Shown here in pieces: positions 25,665 through 33,452 of a stretch of 64,000 nucleotides of DNA. The first letter of the stretch is position 1; each line of letters starts with the position of its first letter. A program made the translations under genes and the position numbers. The notes beneath the pieces were generated by a model. The model ran no database searches and was not told the DNA's origin. It worked only from the letters and a program-made list of their open reading frames with translations. Where the stretch lies: the NCBI RefSeq assembly GCF_014639535.1, contig NZ_BMGA01000003.1:62001-126000 (forward strand), written 5' to 3'. This DNA comes from Flavobacterium palustre (GTDB taxonomy: Bacteria; Bacteroidota; Bacteroidia; Flavobacteriales; Flavobacteriaceae).

Positions 25665-26939
25665 ATGAATAAAACGGCGCAAATCAAAAAAAATCATCAA
25701 TTCATTAAACTTCGAAAACTAATAATCGTTTCTGTATTAATTGGCTTTCTTTCCGCTTTTTTAGGAATAAGTTTAAAAAAAATCACCGAATACTACGAAG
25801 AAATATTCTTTCACCAATCTAACGCAAATCCTCTATTCTTAATCTTCTTCCCTATTTTTGGTCTGTCTGTCATTTATTTTCTAAGACTTTACATGTTCAG
25901 AAAAAAGGAAAATAAAGGCATCAAAGAGGTTTTTGAAAGCACCCATTCTAAAACAAAAAATCTACCTTCCTATAAAATTCTTTCACATACCATAAACGGA
26001 TTATTGACCGTTATTTTTGGTGGTTCAACCGGAATCGAAGTTTCTACTGTTGTGGCAACAGCAACTATTGGATCGGTAGCACAACAAAAGGAAAACGTTT
26101 TTCGTCAATACAAAACGGAACTGATTTGCGCAGGAGTAGCTGCCGGAATAACGGCTTTATTCAGCAGCCCGATTGCCGGAATCTTATTTGCCCTGGAAGT
26201 CATATCCAAAAAAGTAAGCCGTGCGTTTGTAATCTCTAATCTAATTGCAGTTGCTATAGCGTTTGGATTATTAACCATTTTAAAAGAAGAACCTTTATTT
26301 GCGGTTTCAATAACCACCTGGCATTTAAGTGCTATTCCTTACTTTATTTTATTGGGTATTTTAGCCGGAATCAACTCCGTTTATCTGACTAAATGCGTTT
26401 TATTTGTCAAATCTCAATTTGCAAAAATCGAAACGCATTATTACAAAATCATCATTGGTTCGGTAATTTTAAGTATTTCGCTTTTTTTCTTTCCGCAATT
26501 ATATGGCGAAGGTTATCACGCTATCAAAACTATTACTTCTGCTAATAATCAAATTCCTTTAACCCTAACTCTGGCTTTTACTTTTATAGGCGTTCTGCTT
26601 CTAAAACCTATTGTAACTTCTGTTACACTTGCTTCAGGAGGCGACGGAGGTGTTTTTGCTCCTAGTTTGTTTATTGGTGCTTTCTTGGGGTTATTAGTTG
26701 CTTCGGTACTCAATACCTTTTTTGATACCCAAATTATACCGGTTAACTTTATGGTAATTGGAATGGCCGCTGTTTTGAGTGCCAGTATCCACGCTCCTTT
26801 TACAGCTATTTTTCTGGTTTGTGGACTAACTAATAATTACACCTTATTTTTCCCAATATTAGCTGCTTGCTTAATTTCTAAATATACCGCAAAAATGATT
26901 TACCCTAACACGGTTTACACCTTTGTTCCTAGTATTTAA
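25665..26939 (+). CDS. ClC-family chloride channel or H+/Cl- exchanger
   Basis: A 424-residue integral membrane protein. Selectivity-filter segments appear as GGSTGIEVST (GSGIP-like, near 119), AAGITALFSSPIAGILFALEV (near 157-177) and SGGDGGVFAPSLFIGA (GxFxP, near 323). The gating-glutamate position (the E of GREGP in exchangers) reads IEVST, so Glu seems present. No CBS domain follows; the protein ends after the last helix. It lies 11 bp before an HPP-family gene, so chloride or another anion may be moved together with the partner's activity. Confidence 0.92.
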   Translation: MNKTAQIKKNHQFIKLRKLIIVSVLIGFLSAFLGISLKKITEYYEEIFFHQSNANPLFLIFFPIFGLSVIYFLRLYMFRKKENKGIKEVFESTHSKTKNLPSYKILSHTINGLLTVIFGGSTGIEVSTVVATATIGSVAQQKENVFRQYKTELICAGVAAGITALFSSPIAGILFALEVISKKVSRAFVISNLIAVAIAFGLLTILKEEPLFAVSITTWHLSAIPYFILLGILAGINSVYLTKCVLFVKSQFAKIETHYYKIIIGSVILSISLFFFPQLYGEGYHAIKTITSANNQIPLTLTLAFTFIGVLLLKPIVTSVTLASGGDGGVFAPSLFIGAFLGLLVASVLNTFFDTQIIPVNFMVIGMAAVLSASIHAPFTAIFLVCGLTNNYTLFFPILAACLISKYTAKMIYPNTVYTFVPSI

Positions 26940-26950
26940 TTTTAAAAATC

Positions 26951-27553
26951 ATGCCAACAACTAAAATCAAACGTAGCTATCGCAAAACACGTTACATCCT
27001 TTACAAAGAAACATTAATTGATTACAAAGAACATTTTTGGTCCTTCATCGGTTCATTTGTTGGAATAGGTCTTATTGCTTATTCCCAAAGTCAGCAATTT
27101 TCTCATCAGGACATTGTTTACTTAATTGGTTCTTTTGGAGCTTCGAGCGTATTGGTATATGGAATTATCGAAAGTCCCTTTTCACAGCCCCGAAACCTTA
27201 TTGGCGGACATTTAATTTCTGCTTTTATCGGTGTAACGGTTCATTATTTATTTCCCGATACAATTTACATAGCCGCGCCGCTTGCCGTTTCGCTGTCGAT
27301 TGTTTTGATGCAAATCACTAAAACGCTGCATCCACCGGGAGGAGCAACGGCTCTGATTGCTATTATTGGTACTCAAAAAATCAAAGATTTAGGATATTGG
27401 TACGTGCTTTCTCCTGTATTAACCGGAGTATTAATTCTATTTTTTACGGCTTTAATTTTCAATAATATGACCCCAAGCCGTAAGTATCCCGCACACAGTA
27501 CTTATCATAAACGTTACCTTAAATTCATCAAGCGCCTGAGACGAAATAACTAA
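26951..27553 (+). CDS. HPP family membrane protein
   Basis: A 200-residue membrane protein with four predicted helices and the family motif LHPPGGATALIAIIG (near 125). SFGASSVLVYGIIESPFSQPRNLIGGHLISAFIGV (regions near 62-95) also fits. Some HPP proteins are nitrite transporters in plants and algae, but the substrate of bacterial ones is mostly unknown. It follows the ClC gene by 11 bp in one operon. The basic ends (N-terminal KIKRSYRKTRY, C-terminal RYLKFIKRLRR) are expected in the cytoplasm. Confidence 0.9.
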   Translation: MPTTKIKRSYRKTRYILYKETLIDYKEHFWSFIGSFVGIGLIAYSQSQQFSHQDIVYLIGSFGASSVLVYGIIESPFSQPRNLIGGHLISAFIGVTVHYLFPDTIYIAAPLAVSLSIVLMQITKTLHPPGGATALIAIIGTQKIKDLGYWYVLSPVLTGVLILFFTALIFNNMTPSRKYPAHSTYHKRYLKFIKRLRRNN

Positions 27554-27626
27554 TTCCCTATCAGCTACTTCATTGTTTTTTTAATAAAAATTAACGAATC
27601 GCATTGGGATTAAAAAGGATTAAATG

Positions 27627-27634
27627 TACCTTTG
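27627..27634 (+). promoter_or_regulatory. -7 box of the pRiA4b ORF-3-like gene
   Basis: TACCTTTG, with TTG at 27604-27606 about 20 bp upstream as the -33 element. Confidence 0.65.
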
Positions 27635-27657
27635 GCTTTTTATAAAAAACAACGATT

Positions 27658-28197
27658 ATGGTTTATAAATTTAGAGTAATCTTAGACGCAGAAGAAGATA
27701 TTTTCAGAGATATAGCAATACTTGAAGACGATACTTTAGAAGATTTACACAACGCTATCTTCAACTCTTTTGGATTTGACGGTATGGAAGTGGCTTCTTT
27801 TTATACTTGTGATGAAACCTGGAATCAGGAGGATGAAATTTCGCTTTTTGATACCGGAGATGTTCCGGGCGAACAACGAATCATGAGTGATTATAAACTT
27901 TCGGACATTCTTGACGAGGAAAACACTAAAATTATTTATGTGTATGATTTTATCAATATGTGGACTTTCCTGGTGGAACTGGCCGCTATTGAGGAACAGA
28001 CTGCCGGTGCTACTTATCCTGAAACTTTATTTGCTCACGGAGAAATGCCGGATGAAGCTTTAGAAAAAAACTTTGAAGCAGATAATGCTGATGATTTTTA
28101 CGACGAATTTGAAGATGGCCTGGACGATGACGACATGGACATGTTTGAAGGAGACGACAGCTACGAAGATTACGGCTTTGAAGAAAATTGGAATTAG
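27658..28197 (+). CDS. pRiA4b ORF-3 / IS1096 passenger TnpR-type protein
   Basis: A 179-residue soluble protein of the plasmid pRiA4b ORF-3 family. YKFRVILDAEEDIFRDIAIL (about 3-22), LEDLHNAIFNSFGFDG and MASFYT-like text, then LSDILDEENTKIIYVYDFINMWTFLVEL are the family core. The C-terminal 45 residues are almost wholly acidic (FEDGLDDDDMDMFEGDD). Despite the family name there are no transposase genes or terminal repeats nearby, and in Bacteroidota the gene looks like an ordinary chromosomal gene. Function unknown. Confidence 0.85.
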   Translation: MVYKFRVILDAEEDIFRDIAILEDDTLEDLHNAIFNSFGFDGMEVASFYTCDETWNQEDEISLFDTGDVPGEQRIMSDYKLSDILDEENTKIIYVYDFINMWTFLVELAAIEEQTAGATYPETLFAHGEMPDEALEKNFEADNADDFYDEFEDGLDDDDMDMFEGDDSYEDYGFEENWN

Positions 28198-28218
28198 AAA
28201 AAATCGATATTAAGAATC

Positions 28219-28267
28219 AAGAGCCAAGATGAAAGACCTTAAAACGCTGTCTTTTTTCTTGGCTCTC
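28219..28267 (+). terminator. Hairpin after the pRiA4b ORF-3-like gene
   Basis: AGAGCCAAGA pairs with TCTTGGCTCT, with an inner stem AAAGAC/GTCTTT. The long stem fits a terminator, but no T tract follows. Confidence 0.6.
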
Positions 28268-28290
28268 GCATCTAAAAACAAAAACAACAC

Positions 28291-29349
28291 ATGATCAACC
28301 TATTCAACACACACATCGAGACACTTTCTATTCACAGAGTAGGAAATAAAAGCCGAAATGAGGCTATCTTTTTATCGGAGCAACCTTTCAACCTACAAGA
28401 CGAAATTGTGCCTCTAATAAAAGAATTCTTCCTGAAACCTTTTAGAGAAAAAGAAGAAAACTATTTTCAATTTGCTCATGAAGTGGATTTGGATTACAAT
28501 GACATGTACAAATACGCTACTGAAATTTTTGACAATCCGGCTAATCTGCATGAAGTTTCAAAAAAAATCACCAAACATTTATTTGAACAATCCAATCATC
28601 CGCATATTAAAAACGGTGAAGTTTATGTAACGCATTTAACCAACGTTAATATCGACAACACAGCTGTTGATGCCATTGGAATTTTTAAAAGTGAGTTACA
28701 AAGTGACTTTTTACAATTTGAAGAAAAAGAATCTAATTTAGAAATGATTCTGCAACAAGGAATCAACCTGAACAAATTAGACAAAGGTTGTTTAATCTTT
28801 AATCATAAAAAAGAAGAAGGTTACAAAATCCTAACCGTTGACAGCAACCGCTACGATGCCCGTTATTGGTTAGAGCATTTCTTATCCGTTGATGCTTTTG
28901 AAGACGAAAATTTCATCACAAAAAAATATTTGAAATTTTGCCAGGGCTTTGCCAAAGACGTTGTTTTCCCTGCCGAAGACAAAAAAGAAGAAGTTATGTT
29001 CATGAACCGTTCGGTAAATTATTTTGCCAAAAATGACGAATTTGAAGAAACTGAATTCTTAAACGAAGTTTTAGACAATCCTGATTTGATTCCGGAGTTT
29101 AAAAACTATAAGGTTGACAAAGGAGAAAAATACAGTATCGAAGATGTAACCTCATTCCCTATTGCCAATGCAGCAGTGAGCGATGCCCGAAAATCAATCA
29201 AAAACGTAATTAATTTGGATACAAACATCCAAATCAAAATGGATTTCATTAATCCGGAAAGCGCCGAAAAATTTGTAGAAAAAGGCTGGGACGAAGAAAA
29301 ACAAATGTATTACTACTTAGTCTATTTCAACAAAGAACAAAAGTCTTAA
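28291..29349 (+). CDS. Nucleoid-associated protein (NdpA/YejK family)
   Basis: A 352-residue cytoplasmic protein of the 37-kDa nucleoid-associated family. The N-terminal IETLSIHRVGNKSRNE, the middle GCLIFNHKKEEGYKILTVDSNRYDARYWLEHFL region (about 170-202) and the C-terminal IQIKMDFI are family features. It probably binds the nucleoid; its exact role is unclear. It stands alone, with hairpins before and a strong terminator after. Confidence 0.85.
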   Translation: MINLFNTHIETLSIHRVGNKSRNEAIFLSEQPFNLQDEIVPLIKEFFLKPFREKEENYFQFAHEVDLDYNDMYKYATEIFDNPANLHEVSKKITKHLFEQSNHPHIKNGEVYVTHLTNVNIDNTAVDAIGIFKSELQSDFLQFEEKESNLEMILQQGINLNKLDKGCLIFNHKKEEGYKILTVDSNRYDARYWLEHFLSVDAFEDENFITKKYLKFCQGFAKDVVFPAEDKKEEVMFMNRSVNYFAKNDEFEETEFLNEVLDNPDLIPEFKNYKVDKGEKYSIEDVTSFPIANAAVSDARKSIKNVINLDTNIQIKMDFINPESAEKFVEKGWDEEKQMYYYLVYFNKEQKS

Positions 29350-29381
29350 TCATTATAAAATTTGATTTCACTACTTATTTC

Positions 29382-29417
29382 ATCTCCAATTGTTTAGACA
29401 GTTGGAGATTTTTTTTA
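29382..29417 (+). terminator. Terminator after the nucleoid-associated protein gene
   Basis: ATCTCCAATTGT pairs with ACAGTTGGAGAT (one G-T pair) around a 4-base loop and is followed by a T run. Confidence 0.88.
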
Positions 29418-29549
29418 ATCACCACATACAAAAAAGAAAGATTAGACTTATTTATTTTTACAAAATAAGTACTTAGTCGATTTTTTAAGTGTTTTTATCT
29501 ATAAAATTCTACTTTTACATTTCCCAAAAATAATTAACCTGCTCTTAAT

Positions 29550-29795
29550 ATGGATTTAATTGAAATGAAAAAGCTTTTTCTTAGCAAGAAAATTATATGC
29601 GCTCTGTTTGGACACAAAATGATTACTTCAAGAAACATTACCAACCACTTAAAAGAATACAAATGCACGGTTTGTAAAATGGAATTAACCAATACCGAAG
29701 AAGGCAGCCTTACTTTTCTAACTCCTGAATTAAAAGAAGTAAACGAAGCCTTAGTTCATTTTTATCAAAAAAAGCTAGTTGCAAAACAACATTAG
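29550..29795 (+). CDS. Small CxxC protein, conserved hypothetical
   Basis: An 81-residue protein; a second ATG at 29565 would give 76 residues starting MKKLFLSKK. LFGHKMITSRNITNHLKEYKCTVCKMEL contains CALFGHK and a CTVC pair, suggesting a small zinc-ribbon with His/Cys ligands. The second half (LTFLTPELKEVNEAL) is a helix. A 10-bp palindrome TAAGTACTTA (29466-29475) lies upstream and resembles the half-sites before narK. Not recognised beyond this; related small proteins exist in flavobacteria as I recall. Confidence 0.7.
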   Translation: MDLIEMKKLFLSKKIICALFGHKMITSRNITNHLKEYKCTVCKMELTNTEEGSLTFLTPELKEVNEALVHFYQKKLVAKQH

Positions 29796-29848
29796 TTTCC
29801 AATACAAATAAGCACTTGTAAATAAAGGCATCGAACAGCATAATTCAC

Positions 29849-29856
29849 TATTTTTG
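29849..29856 (+). promoter_or_regulatory. -7 box of the GAF protein gene
   Basis: TATTTTTG matches TAnnTTTG, 21 bp before the ATG at 29877. Confidence 0.65.
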
Positions 29857-29876
29857 TATAGTTAACAAAAGTAGCT

Positions 29877-32240
29877 ATGAATCAGCATTTATCTAAAAAC
29901 AGTCCTTTTAAAACCTTGATTTCTTTTCACAAACTCATTGAGTCTCTGGAGGAAATTGCCCTGTCGGATGTTGATTACCGCTCTAATTATGCCAAATCAC
30001 TACTAAAGGAAATTGAGCATATTCCGGAATTCAGAACCGGAATCGAAGATTTTTCGGTTATTACAAACAATAAAAAACTCATCCGAAACTTGTTGGCTGA
30101 TTTATTCCCTACTGCCTTAACTCATAATGAAATCAAAGCAGTAGCTATCCCTTTTCAAAATATCATTTTCAATCGTACTAAAAGATTTAAAAAAATAGTA
30201 AAAAACGCAGGAGAATCGGACTTATTAATACGAGATTTTAGCGAAGATCAGTTTTATGCTCTGAGTTGTATTTTGATTCTAAACGCTTATTACAATCAAA
30301 CATTTGATTACAACAAACCTTTATTCTATGATATCCCCGATGCTGATGGAGTTTTAAAACATTATCGTATCCTTTACAATGCCGATTTTATAGAAATTTA
30401 TCCTTCGGGAAATGCGCCAACTTTGAGCCAGGAGGATATTGATGAATTAATGGACAACTTTAACAATGTAGCTTTATGGAAAGAAAAATTCCCAGCGGAA
30501 AGTTGGATTTTAAAAGGATTTGGAATCATAAGCTTATTCGACGCAACTAAAGAAAGTGCCATTTCTAATTTAAAAAGTAATCTTTTAAAAAGAGATAAAA
30601 GACCGGAAAACGATACTAATGTTTCTGAAAGCATTTTCAGATCCATTTTCAAAATTCCCGATTTACGAATCGGAATCAGCATCTATAATGATGATGAAAA
30701 AAAGTTTACTAAATTACCTTTGGACAAAAACAGTATTGGCAGTTTTATTCTTCAAAATGAAAATGAAATGGAATGCTGTAATGCTTTCTTAGGCTGTTCA
30801 TTGAACAGAATTTTAGAAGGTAAAGAAACTATTTCAATTTCAAATGTGGAAACTTTTGCAACTATTCCCGGAAATGAACGGTTTGCGCAATCATTACTCG
30901 ATCAAAACATTAAAAGCTGTATTTTTACTGCTGTTGCAAAAGAAGACAAGTTACTTGGTATTATCGAACTGGTCTCGGCTACTCCAAGACAATTGAACAG
31001 CATCAATGCCAACAATCTTCAATTAATTCTCCCTAATATTATTGATACACTGGAACGTTACGACAGTGACCTTCAAAATCAAATTGAAGCAATAATTCAA
31101 CGCGAATACACTGCCATTCATTCCAGCGTATATTGGAAATTTAAAGCCGAAGCACAAAAATACTTAAATACCAATGCCACAAATAAAGAACATACTTTTA
31201 AAGAAATTGTTTTTAATGAAGTATATCCGCTGTACGGTCAAATAGACATCAACGGTTCTTCTGAACATCGAAATAATACGGTAAAAGAAGATTTAAAAAG
31301 TCAATTGAACCATTTAATTGCTATTTTCGAAAATTCGAAATCAATACAAAAACTGCCTTTATTAGAACAGCTCAAATTTGAATTACACACTTATAGTGAG
31401 GATTTGGAAAAAGAATTAAAAGCCGATACGGAACAGCAAATTCAAACTTACATCGAAAAAGAGATTCATCCTTTTTTGAATAATGCTATTGCAGATTCTG
31501 ATGATAAATTGCTTCTTGACGCTTATTTTGAAAATCTAGATCCAAAAACAAAACTGTTCTATCATGCCCGAAAAAAGTTTGACGAAGCAATGTCCATCAT
31601 CAACAAAGAAATGGCAGCTGTTTTAGACAACGAACAAATTGAAGCTCAGGCAATTTTCCCTCATTATTTTGAGCGCTTTAAAACCGATGGTGTAGAACAC
31701 AATTTATACATTGGAGCTTCCATAACTCCATCACAATCTTTTGATTTAATGTATTTGAACAATCTCAGATTGTGGCAACTACAAACCTTATGCAAAATGG
31801 AATTAGAACATCATCGACTAAAAAAAGTACTGCCTTATACTCTAGATGTTAGTTCGCTGATTTTAGTTTTTAGTTCACCAATATCCATTCGCTTTCGAAT
31901 GGACGAAAAACGTTTTGATGTTGATGGCACTTATAATGCACGTTACGAAGTGGTAAAAAAACGCATTGACAAAGCACATATCAAAGGAACAACGGAAAGA
32001 ATCACTCAAAAAGAGAAAATTACCATTGTGTATTCGCATCAATATGAAGAAACAGAATACTTAAAATACATTAAATTTTTACAATTCAAAAAAGTCCTTG
32101 AACCACAAATTGAACAATTTGAAGTTGAGGATTTACAGGGAGTTTATGGTTTAAAAGCTATCCGAATCAAAGTAATGAATACCGATGAAAATTTAGACAG
32201 CAGATATACCTACAAAGAACTTCTGGACACTTTGCACTAA
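29877..32240 (+). CDS. Large GAF-domain protein of unknown function
   Basis: A 787-residue soluble protein with no signal peptide or membrane segment. The N-terminal 240 residues are helical and resemble no family I know. A GAF-like domain spans about 250-410 (ISIYNDDEKKFTKLPLD, then SCIFTAVAKEDKLLGIIELVS). A long helical, possibly coiled-coil part (about 410-600) follows, then a C-terminal domain with AIFPHYFERFKTDGVEHNLYIG near 605-625. GAF domains bind cyclic nucleotides or other small ligands, but no output domain such as a kinase or cyclase is visible. It ends tail-to-tail, with a 4-bp overlap, against the HD-PycTM gene, with no terminator between them. Confidence 0.75.
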   Translation: MNQHLSKNSPFKTLISFHKLIESLEEIALSDVDYRSNYAKSLLKEIEHIPEFRTGIEDFSVITNNKKLIRNLLADLFPTALTHNEIKAVAIPFQNIIFNRTKRFKKIVKNAGESDLLIRDFSEDQFYALSCILILNAYYNQTFDYNKPLFYDIPDADGVLKHYRILYNADFIEIYPSGNAPTLSQEDIDELMDNFNNVALWKEKFPAESWILKGFGIISLFDATKESAISNLKSNLLKRDKRPENDTNVSESIFRSIFKIPDLRIGISIYNDDEKKFTKLPLDKNSIGSFILQNENEMECCNAFLGCSLNRILEGKETISISNVETFATIPGNERFAQSLLDQNIKSCIFTAVAKEDKLLGIIELVSATPRQLNSINANNLQLILPNIIDTLERYDSDLQNQIEAIIQREYTAIHSSVYWKFKAEAQKYLNTNATNKEHTFKEIVFNEVYPLYGQIDINGSSEHRNNTVKEDLKSQLNHLIAIFENSKSIQKLPLLEQLKFELHTYSEDLEKELKADTEQQIQTYIEKEIHPFLNNAIADSDDKLLLDAYFENLDPKTKLFYHARKKFDEAMSIINKEMAAVLDNEQIEAQAIFPHYFERFKTDGVEHNLYIGASITPSQSFDLMYLNNLRLWQLQTLCKMELEHHRLKKVLPYTLDVSSLILVFSSPISIRFRMDEKRFDVDGTYNARYEVVKKRIDKAHIKGTTERITQKEKITIVYSHQYEETEYLKYIKFLQFKKVLEPQIEQFEVEDLQGVYGLKAIRIKVMNTDENLDSRYTYKELLDTLH

Positions 32241-33427
32241 GCTCTGATGCCGTTGAACGCCAGGAAAAAAGCCAGAAATGAAATGATAATTCCGACCATA
32301 AAAATATTATAAGTGATACGTAATAATTTGTATTTTTTTTCCAAAACAATACCTAAATAATACAGATCCTTAATCATAGAATTGTACAAATAACTGTTGT
32401 CTTTCATCATTTCATTAACTGCCCATTCGTATTCGTCCAAAGGCATTTTGTAAAAATTACCGAAGAACAATAAATTCACTTTTTTATCTTCGATATCTTT
32501 TCTTGTAAAAACTCCCGTGGTAACCTTTGGACGTGTAGAAAGAATAGCAAAAACTATAGAAACCACACTAAAAGTAAGCAAAACAAAGGTTGGAATAACC
32601 AAATGTGCATTACTGGGACTATCGAGTTTAGGAACTATGGTGGACAAAGCAATCGAAATAATGATAGCATTTACAGATAGTAAAATATTGGCTTTACTAT
32701 CGGCAATTCCACTTAAACGGGTATGATTGTTCAGAGTAACTCTAAACATAGTATCAATACCACGATCTGGTTTACTTAGTTTAGGCTCTTTTTTAGACTT
32801 ATCTTTTTTCTCTTTTTTTGCTTCGTTCTCTTTTTCTATCTTTTTAATTTTCTCCTGAATCAAGCTCACATTTTTATCCTTTAACGGTTGCCAATTGGCT
32901 ACAGCATAATCCGTATAATACTGATGGCATTCTGTCAGCATTTTTAAATTCTCCTGAGCCCATTCTAAATCAGAAGTTTGTTTTTGCTTGACGATTTTCC
33001 ATTCGGCTCTTAAACATTCGCAGCTGTCACAGTAATTTTCTTTTGTAAAATGATAAAAATCGGCATCCTTGATTATTTTTTCAAGAATAGTCTGAGGTTC
33101 ATAAGAATACAATGTTGCCCTGATTAAAGCATTTACCTGGTCAATATAAGCCTTTGATTTGCCTTGTTTTTCTAAATAATCAGTAGCAATTTTTACACTG
33201 TTTTCTTCATGATTCTCAACTCCGTAAATATAACCCGTATCATGAAACCAAGCTGCTACAACAAGCACTTCAAGTTCTTCTTCAGTTAAATCTTCCTCTG
33301 CTGAAAGTATTTTTACAGCCTCAACCACATCAGAAGTATGATTGAAATTGTGATAAATAAATGAACCAGAAAGTTTATCTTTGAGTAATTTATAAACAAA
33401 ATCCTGCGCTTGCTCTATAAGATTCAT
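32237..33427 (-). CDS. HD-domain protein fused to a Pycsar-type membrane effector domain
   Basis: A 396-residue two-part protein. Residues 1-190 form an HD phosphohydrolase domain: HNFNH near 26-30, the HD pair in WFHDTGY near 62-63, NHEENSV, and the last Asp in IKDADFYHF near 118. A lysine/glutamate-rich linker (about 195-225) leads to a membrane domain with three helices (about 247-265, 275-297, 373-392) starting MFRVTLNNHTRLSGIADSKA. This C-terminal domain fits the PycTM family, the membrane effector of Pycsar anti-phage signalling. HD domains can hydrolyse cyclic or other nucleotides, so the same protein might sense and clear a signal. No pyrimidine cyclase is visible nearby. Confidence 0.85.
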   Translation of the reverse strand: MNLIEQAQDFVYKLLKDKLSGSFIYHNFNHTSDVVEAVKILSAEEDLTEEELEVLVVAAWFHDTGYIYGVENHEENSVKIATDYLEKQGKSKAYIDQVNALIRATLYSYEPQTILEKIIKDADFYHFTKENYCDSCECLRAEWKIVKQKQTSDLEWAQENLKMLTECHQYYTDYAVANWQPLKDKNVSLIQEKIKKIEKENEAKKEKKDKSKKEPKLSKPDRGIDTMFRVTLNNHTRLSGIADSKANILLSVNAIIISIALSTIVPKLDSPSNAHLVIPTFVLLTFSVVSIVFAILSTRPKVTTGVFTRKDIEDKKVNLLFFGNFYKMPLDEYEWAVNEMMKDNSYLYNSMIKDLYYLGIVLEKKYKLLRITYNIFMVGIIISFLAFFLAFNGIRA

Positions 33428-33452
33428 AGGTAATTTTTTATACTACTAAATT

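Noticed and set aside
27658-28197. IS1096 passenger name suggesting a mobile element
   Set aside because: No transposase, inverted ends or target duplications nearby; it looks like an ordinary chromosomal gene.
29877-33427. Complete Pycsar defence system
   Set aside because: No pyrimidine cyclase is visible in either neighbour, so only the effector-type domain can be claimed.
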